Positions 38,120 through 46,792 of a stretch of DNA of 64,000 nt are shown piece after piece. Source of the stretch: Sulfurimicrobium sp963741495. Its GTDB lineage: Bacteria > Pseudomonadota > Gammaproteobacteria > Burkholderiales > Sulfuricellaceae. The notes under the pieces were generated by a model. The model had not been told where the DNA came from. It did not search any database and saw only the letters and a list, made by a program, of their open reading frames with translations. The position numbers were made by a program, and so were the translations under genes. Numbering within the stretch: position 1 is the first letter of the stretch; each line of letters opens with the position of its first letter. The stretch lies in NCBI GenBank assembly GCA_963741495.1, contig CAVUID010000015.1, forward strand, positions 558,001-622,000. The letters are read 5' to 3'.

Positions 38120-38199
38120 GCTTGCCTCGCAATAGGTTCTAAAGCAGACCAGAATATTAACGGCCTTAGAAGGGATTTGAAGCCCGAATCAACAGCGCT

Positions 38200-38619
38200 T
38201 CAATTGAGCGAAATCCCGTGTGCTATCAGCCAGTTCCGGTCCAGTTCCCATTTCACACCGGATATGCCGGGCTGGTCGAGCACAATCTGGCGCGCTTCTG
38301 ACTGCACTTCCGCCAGCACCTTTTGTGCAGCGACGAAATCGGGATCATTCGGCGCTTTTCCAGCAAGATTCGGATAAATGGCCGCGATCATGCGATAGAC
38401 CGGCACTTCCGGAGAACGCGGCGTAGCCATGATCGCCACCCCATTTTCCAGGCGCAACACCCGGAATGCATAGGGATAATTTTGCAATGTCTGACTACCC
38501 CTGCCCTGTATTGCCTGATTCAAGACCTGAACCGCCGGATCGGTTCGCAAACCAAACCAGTAAATCAATCCAAGCCCGATCACGACAAGCAGAATTTTAA
38601 CAACCTGTTTTCGCTGCAT
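38200..38619 (-). CDS. Membrane-anchored protein of unknown function
   Basis: 139 aa. A short basic start and one N-terminal helix (VVKILLVVIGLGLIYWFGL) anchor a soluble periplasmic part of about 110 residues with mixed alpha/beta character (YPYAFRVLRLENGVAIMATPRS; AAQKVLAEVQSEARQIVL). I do not recognise the family. It is a stand-alone gene upstream of the TDT gene on the same strand. Confidence 0.65.
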   Translation of the reverse strand: MQRKQVVKILLVVIGLGLIYWFGLRTDPAVQVLNQAIQGRGSQTLQNYPYAFRVLRLENGVAIMATPRSPEVPVYRMIAAIYPNLAGKAPNDPDFVAAQKVLAEVQSEARQIVLDQPGISGVKWELDRNWLIAHGISLN

Positions 38620-38665
38620 CGCTCATGGCTCCTTTTGTTGGGCGGGATTCTCGCATGCCCAGCGT

Positions 38666-39373
38666 TCAGTCCGGCCAGCCCTGCCAGCACAGCGCCTTCA
38701 TGCGCGCGCAGTAGCCGACCAGATTGGCAAGTGCCCTGCCGTGCGCCTGAAGCGGATTGCCGTGCGGCTGATCCAGAATATTGGCCAGAAAGGCATACAG
38801 GCTCATGTCCAGGCTGCGCGGCGTGGCGCCGAGAAAATACGGCTGGTCGCCCAGCAGGTTTGCCAACGCATCCAGCACGGTTTTTCCCCTGGCATAGGCA
38901 CCCTGCGGGTCGGCAGGAACCAGCCCCTGCTGGCCCATCTGCCGCAGCAACATCCGGCGCAGCAAGAACAGCACCGGGCCGCGCATGCCGAGTGGCAGGA
39001 ATTTCACCAGCGCCGGCTTGAATACCGCCCAGCCGGCCGGATCTCCCCAGCGCATATAGGTGACCTGCCAGTACAGGCGCTCCTCCACCAGTTCACGCAC
39101 GAAGAAGGCGGTTGCCTGTTCGGACTCGCTCAAACCATCGTCCAGATGCCTCGGCTGCCGCTTCTCGAAGTAAGCGATGATGGCTTCGGAGTCGGAAATA
39201 TTGTGCCCATTCTCCACAACAAAAGGAATCTTGCCGGTCGGTGACTTGCGCGGCCCGCTGGGTACCACCGTGTAGGGGATGCCACGATAGCGCAGGTAGG
39301 TTTCCACCTTCATGCAGAACGGGCTGGCATTGGGCAGACCCCAGAAGGGCCGGAACTGGTGCAGTTCAATCAT
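38666..39373 (-). CDS. Glutathione S-transferase family protein
   Basis: 235 aa. The N-terminal thioredoxin fold has NASPFCMKVETYLRYRGIPY (an SPFCxK variant of the active-site region), the cis-Pro in GKIPFVVENG and DSEAIIAYFEK, the glutathione-binding Ser-Glu. A helical C-terminal domain follows, with PRSLDMSLYAFLANIL as the conserved N-capping Asp region. It resembles the metaxin/failed-axon-connection-like subgroup. The substrate is unknown. Confidence 0.85.
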   Translation of the reverse strand: MIELHQFRPFWGLPNASPFCMKVETYLRYRGIPYTVVPSGPRKSPTGKIPFVVENGHNISDSEAIIAYFEKRQPRHLDDGLSESEQATAFFVRELVEERLYWQVTYMRWGDPAGWAVFKPALVKFLPLGMRGPVLFLLRRMLLRQMGQQGLVPADPQGAYARGKTVLDALANLLGDQPYFLGATPRSLDMSLYAFLANILDQPHGNPLQAHGRALANLVGYCARMKALCWQGWPD

Positions 39374-39402
39374 CGGAATGGCTTTCTGAACAGGTGGGTC
39401 AT

Positions 39403-40299
39403 TTACGGTTTCATGGCGCCATCGAGAAAATCAACGACATCGCCAATCTGGCGTTCCAGATCATCGTAAAGATCATGACTGCCCTTCACCACAAGCAGTC
39501 TGCCAGCATGGTTGCATCTGGCGTGCAATGCTTGCGCTTCAGCCACGGGAACCGTCTCATCCTCAACACCATGAACCAGCAAGACCGGACAACGTACGCG
39601 GCCAATGGTGTTGAGTGGCGCGATGTCATCGAAACGGTAACCGATCACGTGCTGAACGTAACGCAGGATATACCAGCCGAAAGGAATAAAAGGCACATAC
39701 CATTTTGCCAGCAGGCGGCGCATGACCGTCTCGGGATGAGCAAAGGCGGCAATACTCACCACGGCCGCCAGATCGTCCCGGCGCGAGGCGGCAAGCAGGG
39801 CGGCGGCGGCCCCCACGGAATGCCCGATCACCCCTACCCTCTGCGGGTCCACGCCCGGCTGGCATTTGAGCCAGTTCACAGCATGGTCGAGATCCTCGGC
39901 AAACCGGGGCATGGAAGAGAAAGTATCCAGATCGCTCTGACCATGGCTGCGGGCATCAAAGAACAACAGTGCGTAACCGGCACGATGCAGGGGCGCGGCC
40001 AGCGGCAGCATTGTTTCCGCGTTGCCGCCCCAGCCATGTAGCACCGCCAGCGCGGGCGCATTTCCTCGCCCTGGCGCCGGGATATGCCAGGCAAAAAGGT
40101 TTTTCCCATTGGCGGTTGAAAAATGCATTTCCGCGTATTCAAGCCCCATTGCCTCGGGCGTAGATTGCTCCACCGCTCTCGGCGCACGCAGGCGCCAGCG
40201 AATCAGAATGTGAAAAGCAGTAAGGGCCAGCCAGGCGGAAGCCAGTAGCAGCAACAGATTTATCACGGGAATTTCATCGAAAATGGCCACGATCAGCAT
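39403..40299 (-). CDS. Alpha/beta hydrolase with N-terminal membrane anchor
   Basis: 298 aa from ATG 40299; a longer frame would add 19 residues. N-terminal hydrophobic segment (VINLLLLLASAWLALTAFHIL) anchors a serine hydrolase domain: oxyanion region LHGWGGNAETM, nucleophile elbow GVIGHSVGAAAALL, acid in LVHGVEDETVP, and final His in KGSHDLYDD. The nucleophile motif GHSVGA is normal. It resembles the YfhR/BEM46-type membrane-associated hydrolases. The promoter must lie in the ~35 bp between it and the upstream terminator, or further. Confidence 0.85.
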   Translation of the reverse strand: MLIVAIFDEIPVINLLLLLASAWLALTAFHILIRWRLRAPRAVEQSTPEAMGLEYAEMHFSTANGKNLFAWHIPAPGRGNAPALAVLHGWGGNAETMLPLAAPLHRAGYALLFFDARSHGQSDLDTFSSMPRFAEDLDHAVNWLKCQPGVDPQRVGVIGHSVGAAAALLAASRRDDLAAVVSIAAFAHPETVMRRLLAKWYVPFIPFGWYILRYVQHVIGYRFDDIAPLNTIGRVRCPVLLVHGVEDETVPVAEAQALHARCNHAGRLLVVKGSHDLYDDLERQIGDVVDFLDGAMKP

Positions 40300-40335
40300 T
40301 CTCGCCTTGATTGATGAAGCCGGGCAGGATAACGC

Positions 40336-40367
40336 AAAAAAAATCCTGTGGCGCATAGCACCACAGG
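40336..40367 (-). terminator. Rho-independent terminator of the candidate small RNA
   Basis: On the minus strand CCTGTGG (40361-40367), loop TGCTATGCG, CCACAGG (40345-40351), one A, then T8 (40336-40343). It is a strong intrinsic terminator lying upstream of the hydrolase gene, so it must end a separate short transcript from the right. Confidence 0.88.
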
Positions 40368-40438
40368 TCTAATCTGACGAGCGGGGGGCCCGCCAGGGAG
40401 GAGATAACCGGCAACATTTTCGCCCCGGTTAATCGGCA
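40336..40438 (-). ncRNA. Candidate sigma-54-dependent small RNA (about 103 nt)
   Basis: Bounded on the 5' side by a near-consensus -24/-12 promoter (40449-40464), which predicts a start near 40438, and on the 3' side by a strong terminator ending at 40336. Internal structure: hairpin AACCGG (40425-40430 on the complement) with CCGGTT (40406-40411), then a single-stranded UCUCCUCCCU (complement of 40395-40404), a perfect anti-Shine-Dalgarno-like stretch, then the terminator. There is no reading frame with a ribosome site inside. It is divergent from a sigma-54 activator gene, as qrr1 is from luxO in Vibrio. Existence and targets are inference. Confidence 0.6.
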
Positions 40439-40448
40439 ATTAATACAT

Positions 40449-40464
40449 AGCAATCCCTGTGCCA
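40449..40464 (-). promoter_or_regulatory. Sigma-54 (-24/-12) promoter
   Basis: Minus-strand TGGCACAGGGATTGCT: the GG and GC dinucleotides are separated by exactly 10 bases and both consensus halves (TGGCAC, TTGCT) match fully. It faces away from the sigma-54 activator gene and towards the short terminator-ended transcript. Confidence 0.8.
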
Positions 40465-40603
40465 GATTCAACAAACTCAATATGTTTTGTTTTTTATCAA
40501 GGCGATACGTAAGTTTTCTAAAATTTATCGCAAGTTATCGAGTGGACTAAATCCGCCATCAGTGGCACACTTTGCCATTATCGACTGCCATTATTGACGC
40601 CCC

Positions 40604-41926
40604 ATGCCAAACACCAGGCTTTCTCCCGGACTGATCACCCTTCTCGACAGCTTCCCGGAACCACGGATTCTCATTGATGAACACTATCGCATCCTCGCCG
40701 CCAATGCAGCCTACCGGCGCGAATTTGGCGCCAACCTGAAAATCGATGGGCAGCAATTCTGCTACGAACTCTCCCATCACTATGACAAGCCCTGCGACCA
40801 GGCAGGTGAAAACTGCCCGCTGCTGGGTTCGATGGAAAGCGGCGAGCCTAACCGCGTACTCCACGTGCATCACACTTCGGCGGGCAGGGAACACGTGGAA
40901 GTGGAAGTGGTGCCGGTCAAGGACAAAGCCGGAAAAACGACTTATTTCATGGAAACCATGCATGTATTGCGTCATGCCCACGGCGGCGCCCATGATCGTG
41001 ATCTGGTCGGTTATTCTCCCTCGTTCAACCGCATGCTCGAACTTGCCAGGCGCGTTGCCGCACGGGAGAGTTCGGTGCTGCTGCTGGGAGAATCCGGCAC
41101 CGGCAAGGAACTGGTGGCGCAGGCCATCCACGACATGAGCCCGCGCGCGGCAGCGCCATTCGTGGCGGTGGAATGTTCAGGACTGACCGAAACCCTGTTC
41201 GAAAGTGAAATGTTCGGTTACGAAAAAGGCGCTTTTACCGGCGCCATTGGCCGCAAGACCGGGCTGGTGGAGGCGGCACACGGCGGCACCCTGTTTCTGG
41301 ATGAGGTGGGAGACATCCCCCTATCGCTCCAGGTCAAGCTGCTGCGCCTGCTGGAAGCCGGCACCTATCGCCGCATCGGCGGCGTGGAGCCGCTAAGCGC
41401 GGATTTCCGGCTGGTAGCCGCCACCCATCGCGATCTGGCCGAAATGGTTGAGGAAGGCAGTTTTCGGCAGGATCTTTACTTCCGCCTCAATGTTTTTCCC
41501 ATTGAGCTTCCGCCGCTGCGGGAACGGCTGGAGGACCTGCCGATGCTGGTGGATCGCCTGCTTTCCCGTCTGGACCCGGGAAGACAATTCACCCTCTCCA
41601 GGGAAGCCATGAAGACCCTGATGAACCACGACTTTCCCGGGAATGTGCGGGAATTGCGCAACATCCTGGAACGCGCGCTGATCATGGTGGACGGCAATAC
41701 CATCCTGCCCCAGCATCTTCACCTCGGTAGCATGAAAAAAGCCATGCGCGAAATCTCCCCAGTACTTCCGTTTAATGAATTACTCCCACTTGAGCAAATG
41801 GAAAGACGCTACCTTGCGTGGGCGGCAAATAATTTTCACGGTGACCGAAAAGCGCTGGCCGAGAAGCTGGGTACGAGCGAACGTACCCTGTATCGCAAAC
41901 TTAAAGATGCGGATTTAAGCGACTGA
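40604..41926 (+). CDS. Sigma-54 dependent transcriptional activator with N-terminal PAS domain
   Basis: 440 aa. PAS-like sensor at residues 10-120, with a Cys-bearing segment (CYELSHHYDKPCDQAGENCPLL) that could sense redox or bind metal. The AAA+ domain follows: Walker A GESGTGKELVAQAIH, the sigma-54 contact loop GAFTGA (in YEKGAFTGAIGR), Walker B GGTLFLDEVGDIP, and the Arg-finger region FRQDLYFRLNVFPIELPPLRER. A Fis-type helix-turn-helix ends the protein (DRKALAEKLGTSERTLYRKLK). There is no receiver domain, so it is a one-component regulator. A sigma-54 promoter lies 140 bp upstream on the other strand. Confidence 0.94.
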   Translation: MPNTRLSPGLITLLDSFPEPRILIDEHYRILAANAAYRREFGANLKIDGQQFCYELSHHYDKPCDQAGENCPLLGSMESGEPNRVLHVHHTSAGREHVEVEVVPVKDKAGKTTYFMETMHVLRHAHGGAHDRDLVGYSPSFNRMLELARRVAARESSVLLLGESGTGKELVAQAIHDMSPRAAAPFVAVECSGLTETLFESEMFGYEKGAFTGAIGRKTGLVEAAHGGTLFLDEVGDIPLSLQVKLLRLLEAGTYRRIGGVEPLSADFRLVAATHRDLAEMVEEGSFRQDLYFRLNVFPIELPPLRERLEDLPMLVDRLLSRLDPGRQFTLSREAMKTLMNHDFPGNVRELRNILERALIMVDGNTILPQHLHLGSMKKAMREISPVLPFNELLPLEQMERRYLAWAANNFHGDRKALAEKLGTSERTLYRKLKDADLSD

Positions 41927-42015
41927 AGCACCAGAATCGAGTTTGACATGCCCGGGGGTTCCCCAAGATACTCTCCTCTGGCGCATTTGAATTTCCACTC
42001 CCAAGACTATCGATC

Positions 42016-43599
42016 ATGAAAATCACCGACATCAACAAAATCGAGCGCGCCACGCGCAAGGGACAACGCGAGCTGTTCCGGTTTGGCATGGCCCTGCTCT
42101 TCATCATTGGCATCATGTTCTACACCTGGGCACAGGGCGGCGGCAGCTTCCTGCTGATCATGGCGGCCATGATCGGTGGCTACATGGCGATGAACATCGG
42201 CGCCAACGATGTCGCAAACAATGTTGGCCCCGCCGTCGGCTCGCGTGCATTGACCATGACCGGCGCCTTGATCATCGCGGCAATCTGCGAAGCTGCAGGT
42301 GCGCTGATTGCCGGCGGAGACGTGGTGCAGACCATACGCGGCGGCATCATCTCCCAGGACGCGGTCGCCAGCGCCGATGTCTTCGTCTGGCTGATGATGG
42401 CCGCCCTGCTTGCCGGCGCAATCTGGCTCAATATCGCCACTGCCGTCGGCGCACCCGTCTCAACCACCCATTCCATCGTAGGCGGCGTGCTGGGTGCCGG
42501 CATTGCAGCCGGCGGCTGGGGCATTGCAAACTGGGAAAAAATGGGTGCCATTGCCGCCAGCTGGGTGATTTCCCCGGTGATGGGCGGGATTATTGCTGCC
42601 GCCTTCCTCTACCTGATCAAGCGCCAGGTCACATACCAGAAAGAGATGATGGCCGCCGCACGACGTACCGTGCCCCTGCTCGTGGCCTTCATGGCCTGGG
42701 CTTTCACGACCTACCTGATGCTCAAGGGTGTGCGCGCGCTGATCAAAGTGAATTTCATTTCGGCCGCGCTGGCCGGTCTGGTCGTCGCATTGATCGTCTA
42801 CCTGCTCGTGCGCCCGAGCGTCGATCGGCAATCCCGCACTCAGGCTGTCGAGGGAATAACGGACAAGGCCCGTGTGAACGGCATGTTCACCATCCCGCTT
42901 GTCTTTGCGGCCGCTTTGCTGAGTTTCGCCCATGGCGCGAATGACGTGGCCAATGCAATCGGGCCGCTCGCGGCTATCGCTGACGTACTGGGCGGAAATA
43001 GCAGCATCGGCAATTCGGCAAGCATCCCCTTCTGGGTCATGATGGTGGGCGCCATCGGCATCTCGATCGGCCTTGCCCTGTTCGGTCCCAAGCTGATCCG
43101 CACCGTGGGCACGGAAATCACCGAGCTGGACCAGACCCGTGCCTTCTGCGTCGCCCTGGCTGCAACCATCACCGTGATCATTGCCAGCCAGTTCGGCCTG
43201 CCGGTCAGCTCTACCCATATCGCCGTCGGCGGAATTTTCGGCGTCGGCTTCCTGCGCGAATATCTCAAATCGAATTACGCACGCATGGTCGATGAAATTC
43301 TCTCGCATCATCAGGGCGGAGACCAGGCCGCCATTGAAGATTTTCTGCAACGCTTCGACAAGGCGCCGATCCTTGAAAAAGGCAGGATGCTGGAAGTGCT
43401 GAAAAAAGAAGCCAAAACCCGCGTCAATCCGGAGCTGTTTTCTCCCAAGGAACGCAAGGGCTTGCGCAAGGTTTATCGCGGCGAGCTGGTCAAGCGTTCG
43501 CATTTTTTGCGGATCGCCGCTGCCTGGGTCATTACCGTGCCCGCCTCCGCACTGCTCGGCGCATTGCTTTTTTATGCGATCCGTGGCGCCATGCTTTAA
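42016..43599 (+). CDS. pitA: Inorganic phosphate transporter, PiT family
   Basis: 527 aa. Two PiT signature repeats, GANDVANNVGPAVGSRA near residue 57 and GANDVANAIGPLAAI near residue 305, each within a helical bundle of about six helices, with a charged cytosolic loop between residues 420 and 490. It takes up phosphate, usually as a metal-phosphate complex driven by protons (Na+ in some relatives). The gene follows the sigma-54 activator by 89 bp but no sigma-54 site was found before it. The stop overlaps the convergent MFS gene by 4 bp. Confidence 0.92.
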   Translation: MKITDINKIERATRKGQRELFRFGMALLFIIGIMFYTWAQGGGSFLLIMAAMIGGYMAMNIGANDVANNVGPAVGSRALTMTGALIIAAICEAAGALIAGGDVVQTIRGGIISQDAVASADVFVWLMMAALLAGAIWLNIATAVGAPVSTTHSIVGGVLGAGIAAGGWGIANWEKMGAIAASWVISPVMGGIIAAAFLYLIKRQVTYQKEMMAAARRTVPLLVAFMAWAFTTYLMLKGVRALIKVNFISAALAGLVVALIVYLLVRPSVDRQSRTQAVEGITDKARVNGMFTIPLVFAAALLSFAHGANDVANAIGPLAAIADVLGGNSSIGNSASIPFWVMMVGAIGISIGLALFGPKLIRTVGTEITELDQTRAFCVALAATITVIIASQFGLPVSSTHIAVGGIFGVGFLREYLKSNYARMVDEILSHHQGGDQAAIEDFLQRFDKAPILEKGRMLEVLKKEAKTRVNPELFSPKERKGLRKVYRGELVKRSHFLRIAAAWVITVPASALLGALLFYAIRGAML

Positions 43600-44906
43600 G
43601 GAGCAGCCGAGTCTTCAGCAAGCAAAGCCGCATGCCGCCCTCGTTCGGCATTCACCCCCCTGAGCAGGATCAGGCCGACCAGAAAGTAACTGCCAGTCAT
43701 CAGCATGGCGAGTCGGTGGTCCCCGCCCGACATCCAGCTCACCAGCCCATAGGTGAGCGGCCCGAGAATGGCAGACAACTTGACCGCCAACCCCCACAAG
43801 CCAAAGAATTCCGCGCTGCGCTTCGGCGGGCTCATGTAGCCGACCAGCGCCCGCCCTGCTGACTGGGATGCGCCGAGGCACAGGCCGGTAATGTTGGCGG
43901 CAACCCAGAACTGCCCCGGCGTATCGGCTCGATAGGCAATCAGGATCATGACGATCCAGCCCAGCAGCGTCAGCGCAATGGTGCGGATGTGGCCCAGCCG
44001 GTCCTGGAACTGACCGAACAGAAAAGCGCCAATTGCCGCCGTCACATTCACCAGCAGTACCAGCATGATGGTCTCGCGCGTGCCGAAATGCATGGCCTGC
44101 TGGGCGTAGATCGCGGCCAGCGCAATCACTGCCTGAATCCCCGCCTGATAGAACACCAGGCAAATCAAAAAGCGCCCCAGATCGCGGTAACGGCGTGCAT
44201 GATGCAGCGTATCGCCCAGCCGGGTGAACGCCTCACTCACTACCCCGCGGCCCTGCAAATGAGGCTGGGGCACAGCGCGTTCCCTTAGGATGAGAAAAGT
44301 CGGCAGCGCAGCCAGTGCAAACAGCCCGGCGGTGATCAGCATGGTGACAGGCACGAACTGGGCTGCAGACTGCCCCTGCCCTTCCGCCCAGGTCACATAG
44401 GCCAGCGAGGCGCCCAGACTGAGCAGACCGCCCACAAAGCCGATGCTCCAGCCCCAGCCGGAAACCTTGCCCATGGCCTCGCCCCTGGCCAGTTCCGGCA
44501 AAAAGGCAGCAATCAGGTTTTCTCCCACACCGAAGAAGAAATTGCTGAGAATGATCAGCGGAATGGCAATCATCAGATCGCCCTTGCTCACCAGCGCCAA
44601 CCCGGCGGTGAACAGCACGCAGCCGATGGTACTGGCCAGTAGCAGGGGCTTCTTGCGGGCATAGGCATCGGCGTAGGCACCCAGGGCCGGCGCGGTCAAC
44701 ATGACCAGAAAATAGGACAGCGCCAGCGCCAGAGACCAGGCCAGCGTACCCCAGTCCTGGCCCTGCGCCACCACCGCCACGAAATAGGCATTAAAAATGG
44801 CGGTAATCACCACCGTGGTATAGCCGGAATTGGCAAAATCGTACATTGCCCAGGCCCATACCTCGCGTGGCCGGACATTGGCTGCCAGATTTTTAGAACC
44901 CATCAT
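43596..44906 (-). CDS. MFS transporter, UMF1/Atg22-like
   Basis: 436 aa with about 12 transmembrane helices. The start segment REVWAWAMYDFANSGYTTVVITAIF is characteristic of the UMF1 (Atg22/BtlA-like) family, as is the FFGVGENLIAAFLPELA segment in the first half and the PPKRSAEFFGLWGLAVKLSAI segment in the second. Some members are proposed to export amino acids or small metabolites. The substrate is unknown. Confidence 0.88.
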   Translation of the reverse strand: MMGSKNLAANVRPREVWAWAMYDFANSGYTTVVITAIFNAYFVAVVAQGQDWGTLAWSLALALSYFLVMLTAPALGAYADAYARKKPLLLASTIGCVLFTAGLALVSKGDLMIAIPLIILSNFFFGVGENLIAAFLPELARGEAMGKVSGWGWSIGFVGGLLSLGASLAYVTWAEGQGQSAAQFVPVTMLITAGLFALAALPTFLILRERAVPQPHLQGRGVVSEAFTRLGDTLHHARRYRDLGRFLICLVFYQAGIQAVIALAAIYAQQAMHFGTRETIMLVLLVNVTAAIGAFLFGQFQDRLGHIRTIALTLLGWIVMILIAYRADTPGQFWVAANITGLCLGASQSAGRALVGYMSPPKRSAEFFGLWGLAVKLSAILGPLTYGLVSWMSGGDHRLAMLMTGSYFLVGLILLRGVNAERGRHAALLAEDSAAP

Positions 44907-44987
44907 CGACCCAGTCGTTCGTCATGCAAAATGGCTTGAAGGATAGCAGATCAAGAGCCACATGAGCGTCACGATGCCAGAGTGCAT

Positions 44988-45154
44988 CTAGTGGTCTGCT
45001 TCCGAAATATCGAGACATGAAACGGCGTCTTTTGCCACGTGGCGGCGTTGCTCGTCGTTGCCATAGAGCTTGCTATGTCGCCTCCTCGCGCCTTGCCACG
45101 CGACAAAATCCATCCGTTTCATTTTGTCCCTCTATTTCGGAAGCAGACCACTAG
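44988..45154. repeat. MITE-like element with 22-bp perfect terminal inverted repeats
   Basis: 167 bp. Left end CTAGTGGTCTGCTTCCGAAA-TA (44988-45009) is repeated inverted at 45133-45154. The interior is also an imperfect palindrome (GAAACGG...GGCG near both sides; CACGTGGC versus GCGTGGC). It has no coding capacity. The CTAG ends are consistent with insertion at a TA/CTAG target. It lies in the 617-bp gap between the MFS gene and the Czc block. The rest of that gap holds degraded GTAGGTCGGG-type repeats (about 45225-45295 and 45425-45470) and no gene. Confidence 0.85.
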
Positions 45155-45293
45155 CGACTCAGAATGGTTGAATATGGATACCCCCTGGCAAAGTGGGGGC
45201 AAGGCGGATTGAACCCAGAAAATCCATTGGGGCGCAGGTCGGGCTTTCTCGCCGGAACGAGATGCGAAGCATCCATTCCCGGCGGGGATGCCC

Positions 45294-45422
45294 TTAAGGA
45301 GCCCCTGATCAAGTGCGCGAGGTCATTGCGAGCGTAGCGAAGCAATCTTGTTTTTCAAAGAGTTGCGAGATTGCTTCGTCACTTTGTTCCTCGCAATGAC
45401 AACTTATTCAGAGGTTCCTTAA
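45294..45422. repeat. 129-bp palindromic repeat, copy L (inverted relative to 51845-51973)
   Basis: The ends are TTAAGGAGCC and GGTTCCTTAA. The interior carries CATTGCGAG...CTCGCAATG and GAAGCAATCT...AGATTGCTTC palindromes, a common bacterial REP/MITE style. The reverse complement is nearly identical to the copy at 51845-51973, with about four differences by eye. The two copies bracket the Czc operon. Confidence 0.9.
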
Positions 45423-45523
45423 CGGGTACAGCCCGATATGTCAGGTTAATACCCGACCTACAAGTCATTAATTTTTAAATAACTAAACGGCTAATGAACT
45501 ATCCGGGCTGAATTCCAGGCAGA

Positions 45524-46792
45524 CTAGTGATGCCCCTCCCCTTCTTCATTCCCCAGCGGCCATAACTGGTGCGTGTCCAGCAGCAAGCGGTAGTGCGCTT
45601 CCGCCGCATCAAAACGGGATAATGTAGCCGCAAGGCGAGCCTCCATTCCCTGCCGCCGTGCCAGCAGCACGTCATTCAGCCCCATCTCGCCCAGTTCGTA
45701 GGCGCGCGCCATTTTTACCTCGTTGCGCTGTATCAGTTCGCTTGCGGCTTGCGCGCTCTGCCAGCTGGCGTGAGTCGCTTTTGCGCTGTTGTAGGCAACA
45801 CTGATTTCGGCCTCGACCCGGCGCTGCACCAGCGCTTCGCGCTGGGCGGCCATCTCCGCGTGTGCCTGGGATTCGGCGCTGGCAGCGCGGCGCGCCCCGC
45901 CCGGCAGGGGCAAGGTGACATACAAACCGGTCACGTTCTCGCTGCCATTGCGTTCCGAAAGGTAGTGCAGCCCCAGGCTGGGGTCGGGAACACGATCGGC
46001 ATCGGCGCGCTGTGCCGTAAGCTGGGCCACCCTGGATTCGGCACGGGCCAGCATCAGCTCATGGTTGTGATCCAGCCCAAGGTCCAGCCAGTAGGCCAGA
46101 TCATGGCCAGGCGGCGGCATCTGCCCCGTCGCAAGCGGCTGTGCCGGCAGCGCCAGCGCAGGGAAATAGCGATTCAGGCTGGATTTGGCATTTTCGGCGC
46201 GCAGCTTTGCCTGCTGCAGTGAAATTTCGGCCTGCATCAGCGCGGCTTGCGCCAGCTCCTCTTCCAGCCGGGCGGCATCCCCTGCCTTGACGCGGCGTGT
46301 TACAACATCCACCTGCTGCTTCAAAACATCCACCTGCTGCTGCCACTGCTCACTCTGGGCGCGTTCACGCTGCCAGAGAAACCATCCCGACAGCAGACTC
46401 CGCCCCGCCTCATGCATGGCATCGCCATAAGCATTCTGCGTCAGCACCAGATTCTGCTGGCCGAGCGCGCTGTCCAGTTCGGCCTTGCGCGGCAGGCGCA
46501 CGGCGCGTTCCAGACCCACGCTCCAGTCGCGCAAGCGCTCGCCACTATCGACCACGCGCCGGCGTGCCGCGCCGGCGGTGACACTGAATTCATGGCTACC
46601 CGCTTCGAACCGGTCACGCGCAGCTTCGCCCGCCTTGATACCGGAACGGGCCGCCAAGACCGAAGGGTGGCTTTGCAGTACCTGCTGCACCATGGCCTGC
46701 GGCGGCAGATCGGAATACTCTTTAAAATCGGCAGCCCAGGCAGAGTTCACCGCCATGGCTACCACCGTGGTTAAAACCCACTTCATTTTCAT
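45524..46792 (-). CDS. czcC: Outer-membrane efflux channel of a Czc-type pump (TolC family)
   Basis: 422 aa. Signal peptide residues 1-20 (WVLTTVVAMAVNSAWA). TolC-type coiled-coil repeats include PSVLAARSGIKAGEAARDRFEAG and a long heptad region rich in Gln/Glu (RERAQSEQWQQQVDVLKQQVDV); later LGEMGLNDVLLARRQ is the equivalent of the usual GExxLLDVLxA motif. The C-terminus ends in a His/Glu tail (GNEEGEGHH) that could bind metal. It overlaps the DUF3240 gene by 4 bp and is last in the operon. Confidence 0.87.
   Translation of the reverse strand: MKMKWVLTTVVAMAVNSAWAADFKEYSDLPPQAMVQQVLQSHPSVLAARSGIKAGEAARDRFEAGSHEFSVTAGAARRRVVDSGERLRDWSVGLERAVRLPRKAELDSALGQQNLVLTQNAYGDAMHEAGRSLLSGWFLWQRERAQSEQWQQQVDVLKQQVDVVTRRVKAGDAARLEEELAQAALMQAEISLQQAKLRAENAKSSLNRYFPALALPAQPLATGQMPPPGHDLAYWLDLGLDHNHELMLARAESRVAQLTAQRADADRVPDPSLGLHYLSERNGSENVTGLYVTLPLPGGARRAASAESQAHAEMAAQREALVQRRVEAEISVAYNSAKATHASWQSAQAASELIQRNEVKMARAYELGEMGLNDVLLARRQGMEARLAATLSRFDAAEAHYRLLLDTHQLWPLGNEEGEGHH

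Noticed and set aside
40274..40480. 68-codon minus-strand frame overlapping the small RNA region
   Set aside because: It starts upstream of the predicted transcript start, has no ribosome site, and runs through the terminator; composition is not protein-like.
40561..40575. TGGCACACTTTGCC on the plus strand as a sigma-54 promoter for the activator gene
   Set aside because: The GG to GC spacing is 8, not the required 10 bases, so sigma-54 would not use it.
45294..45422. Tandem repeats here as a CRISPR array
   Set aside because: Only one unit is present, and its structure is an internally palindromic MITE, not spaced direct repeats; no cas gene is in the window.
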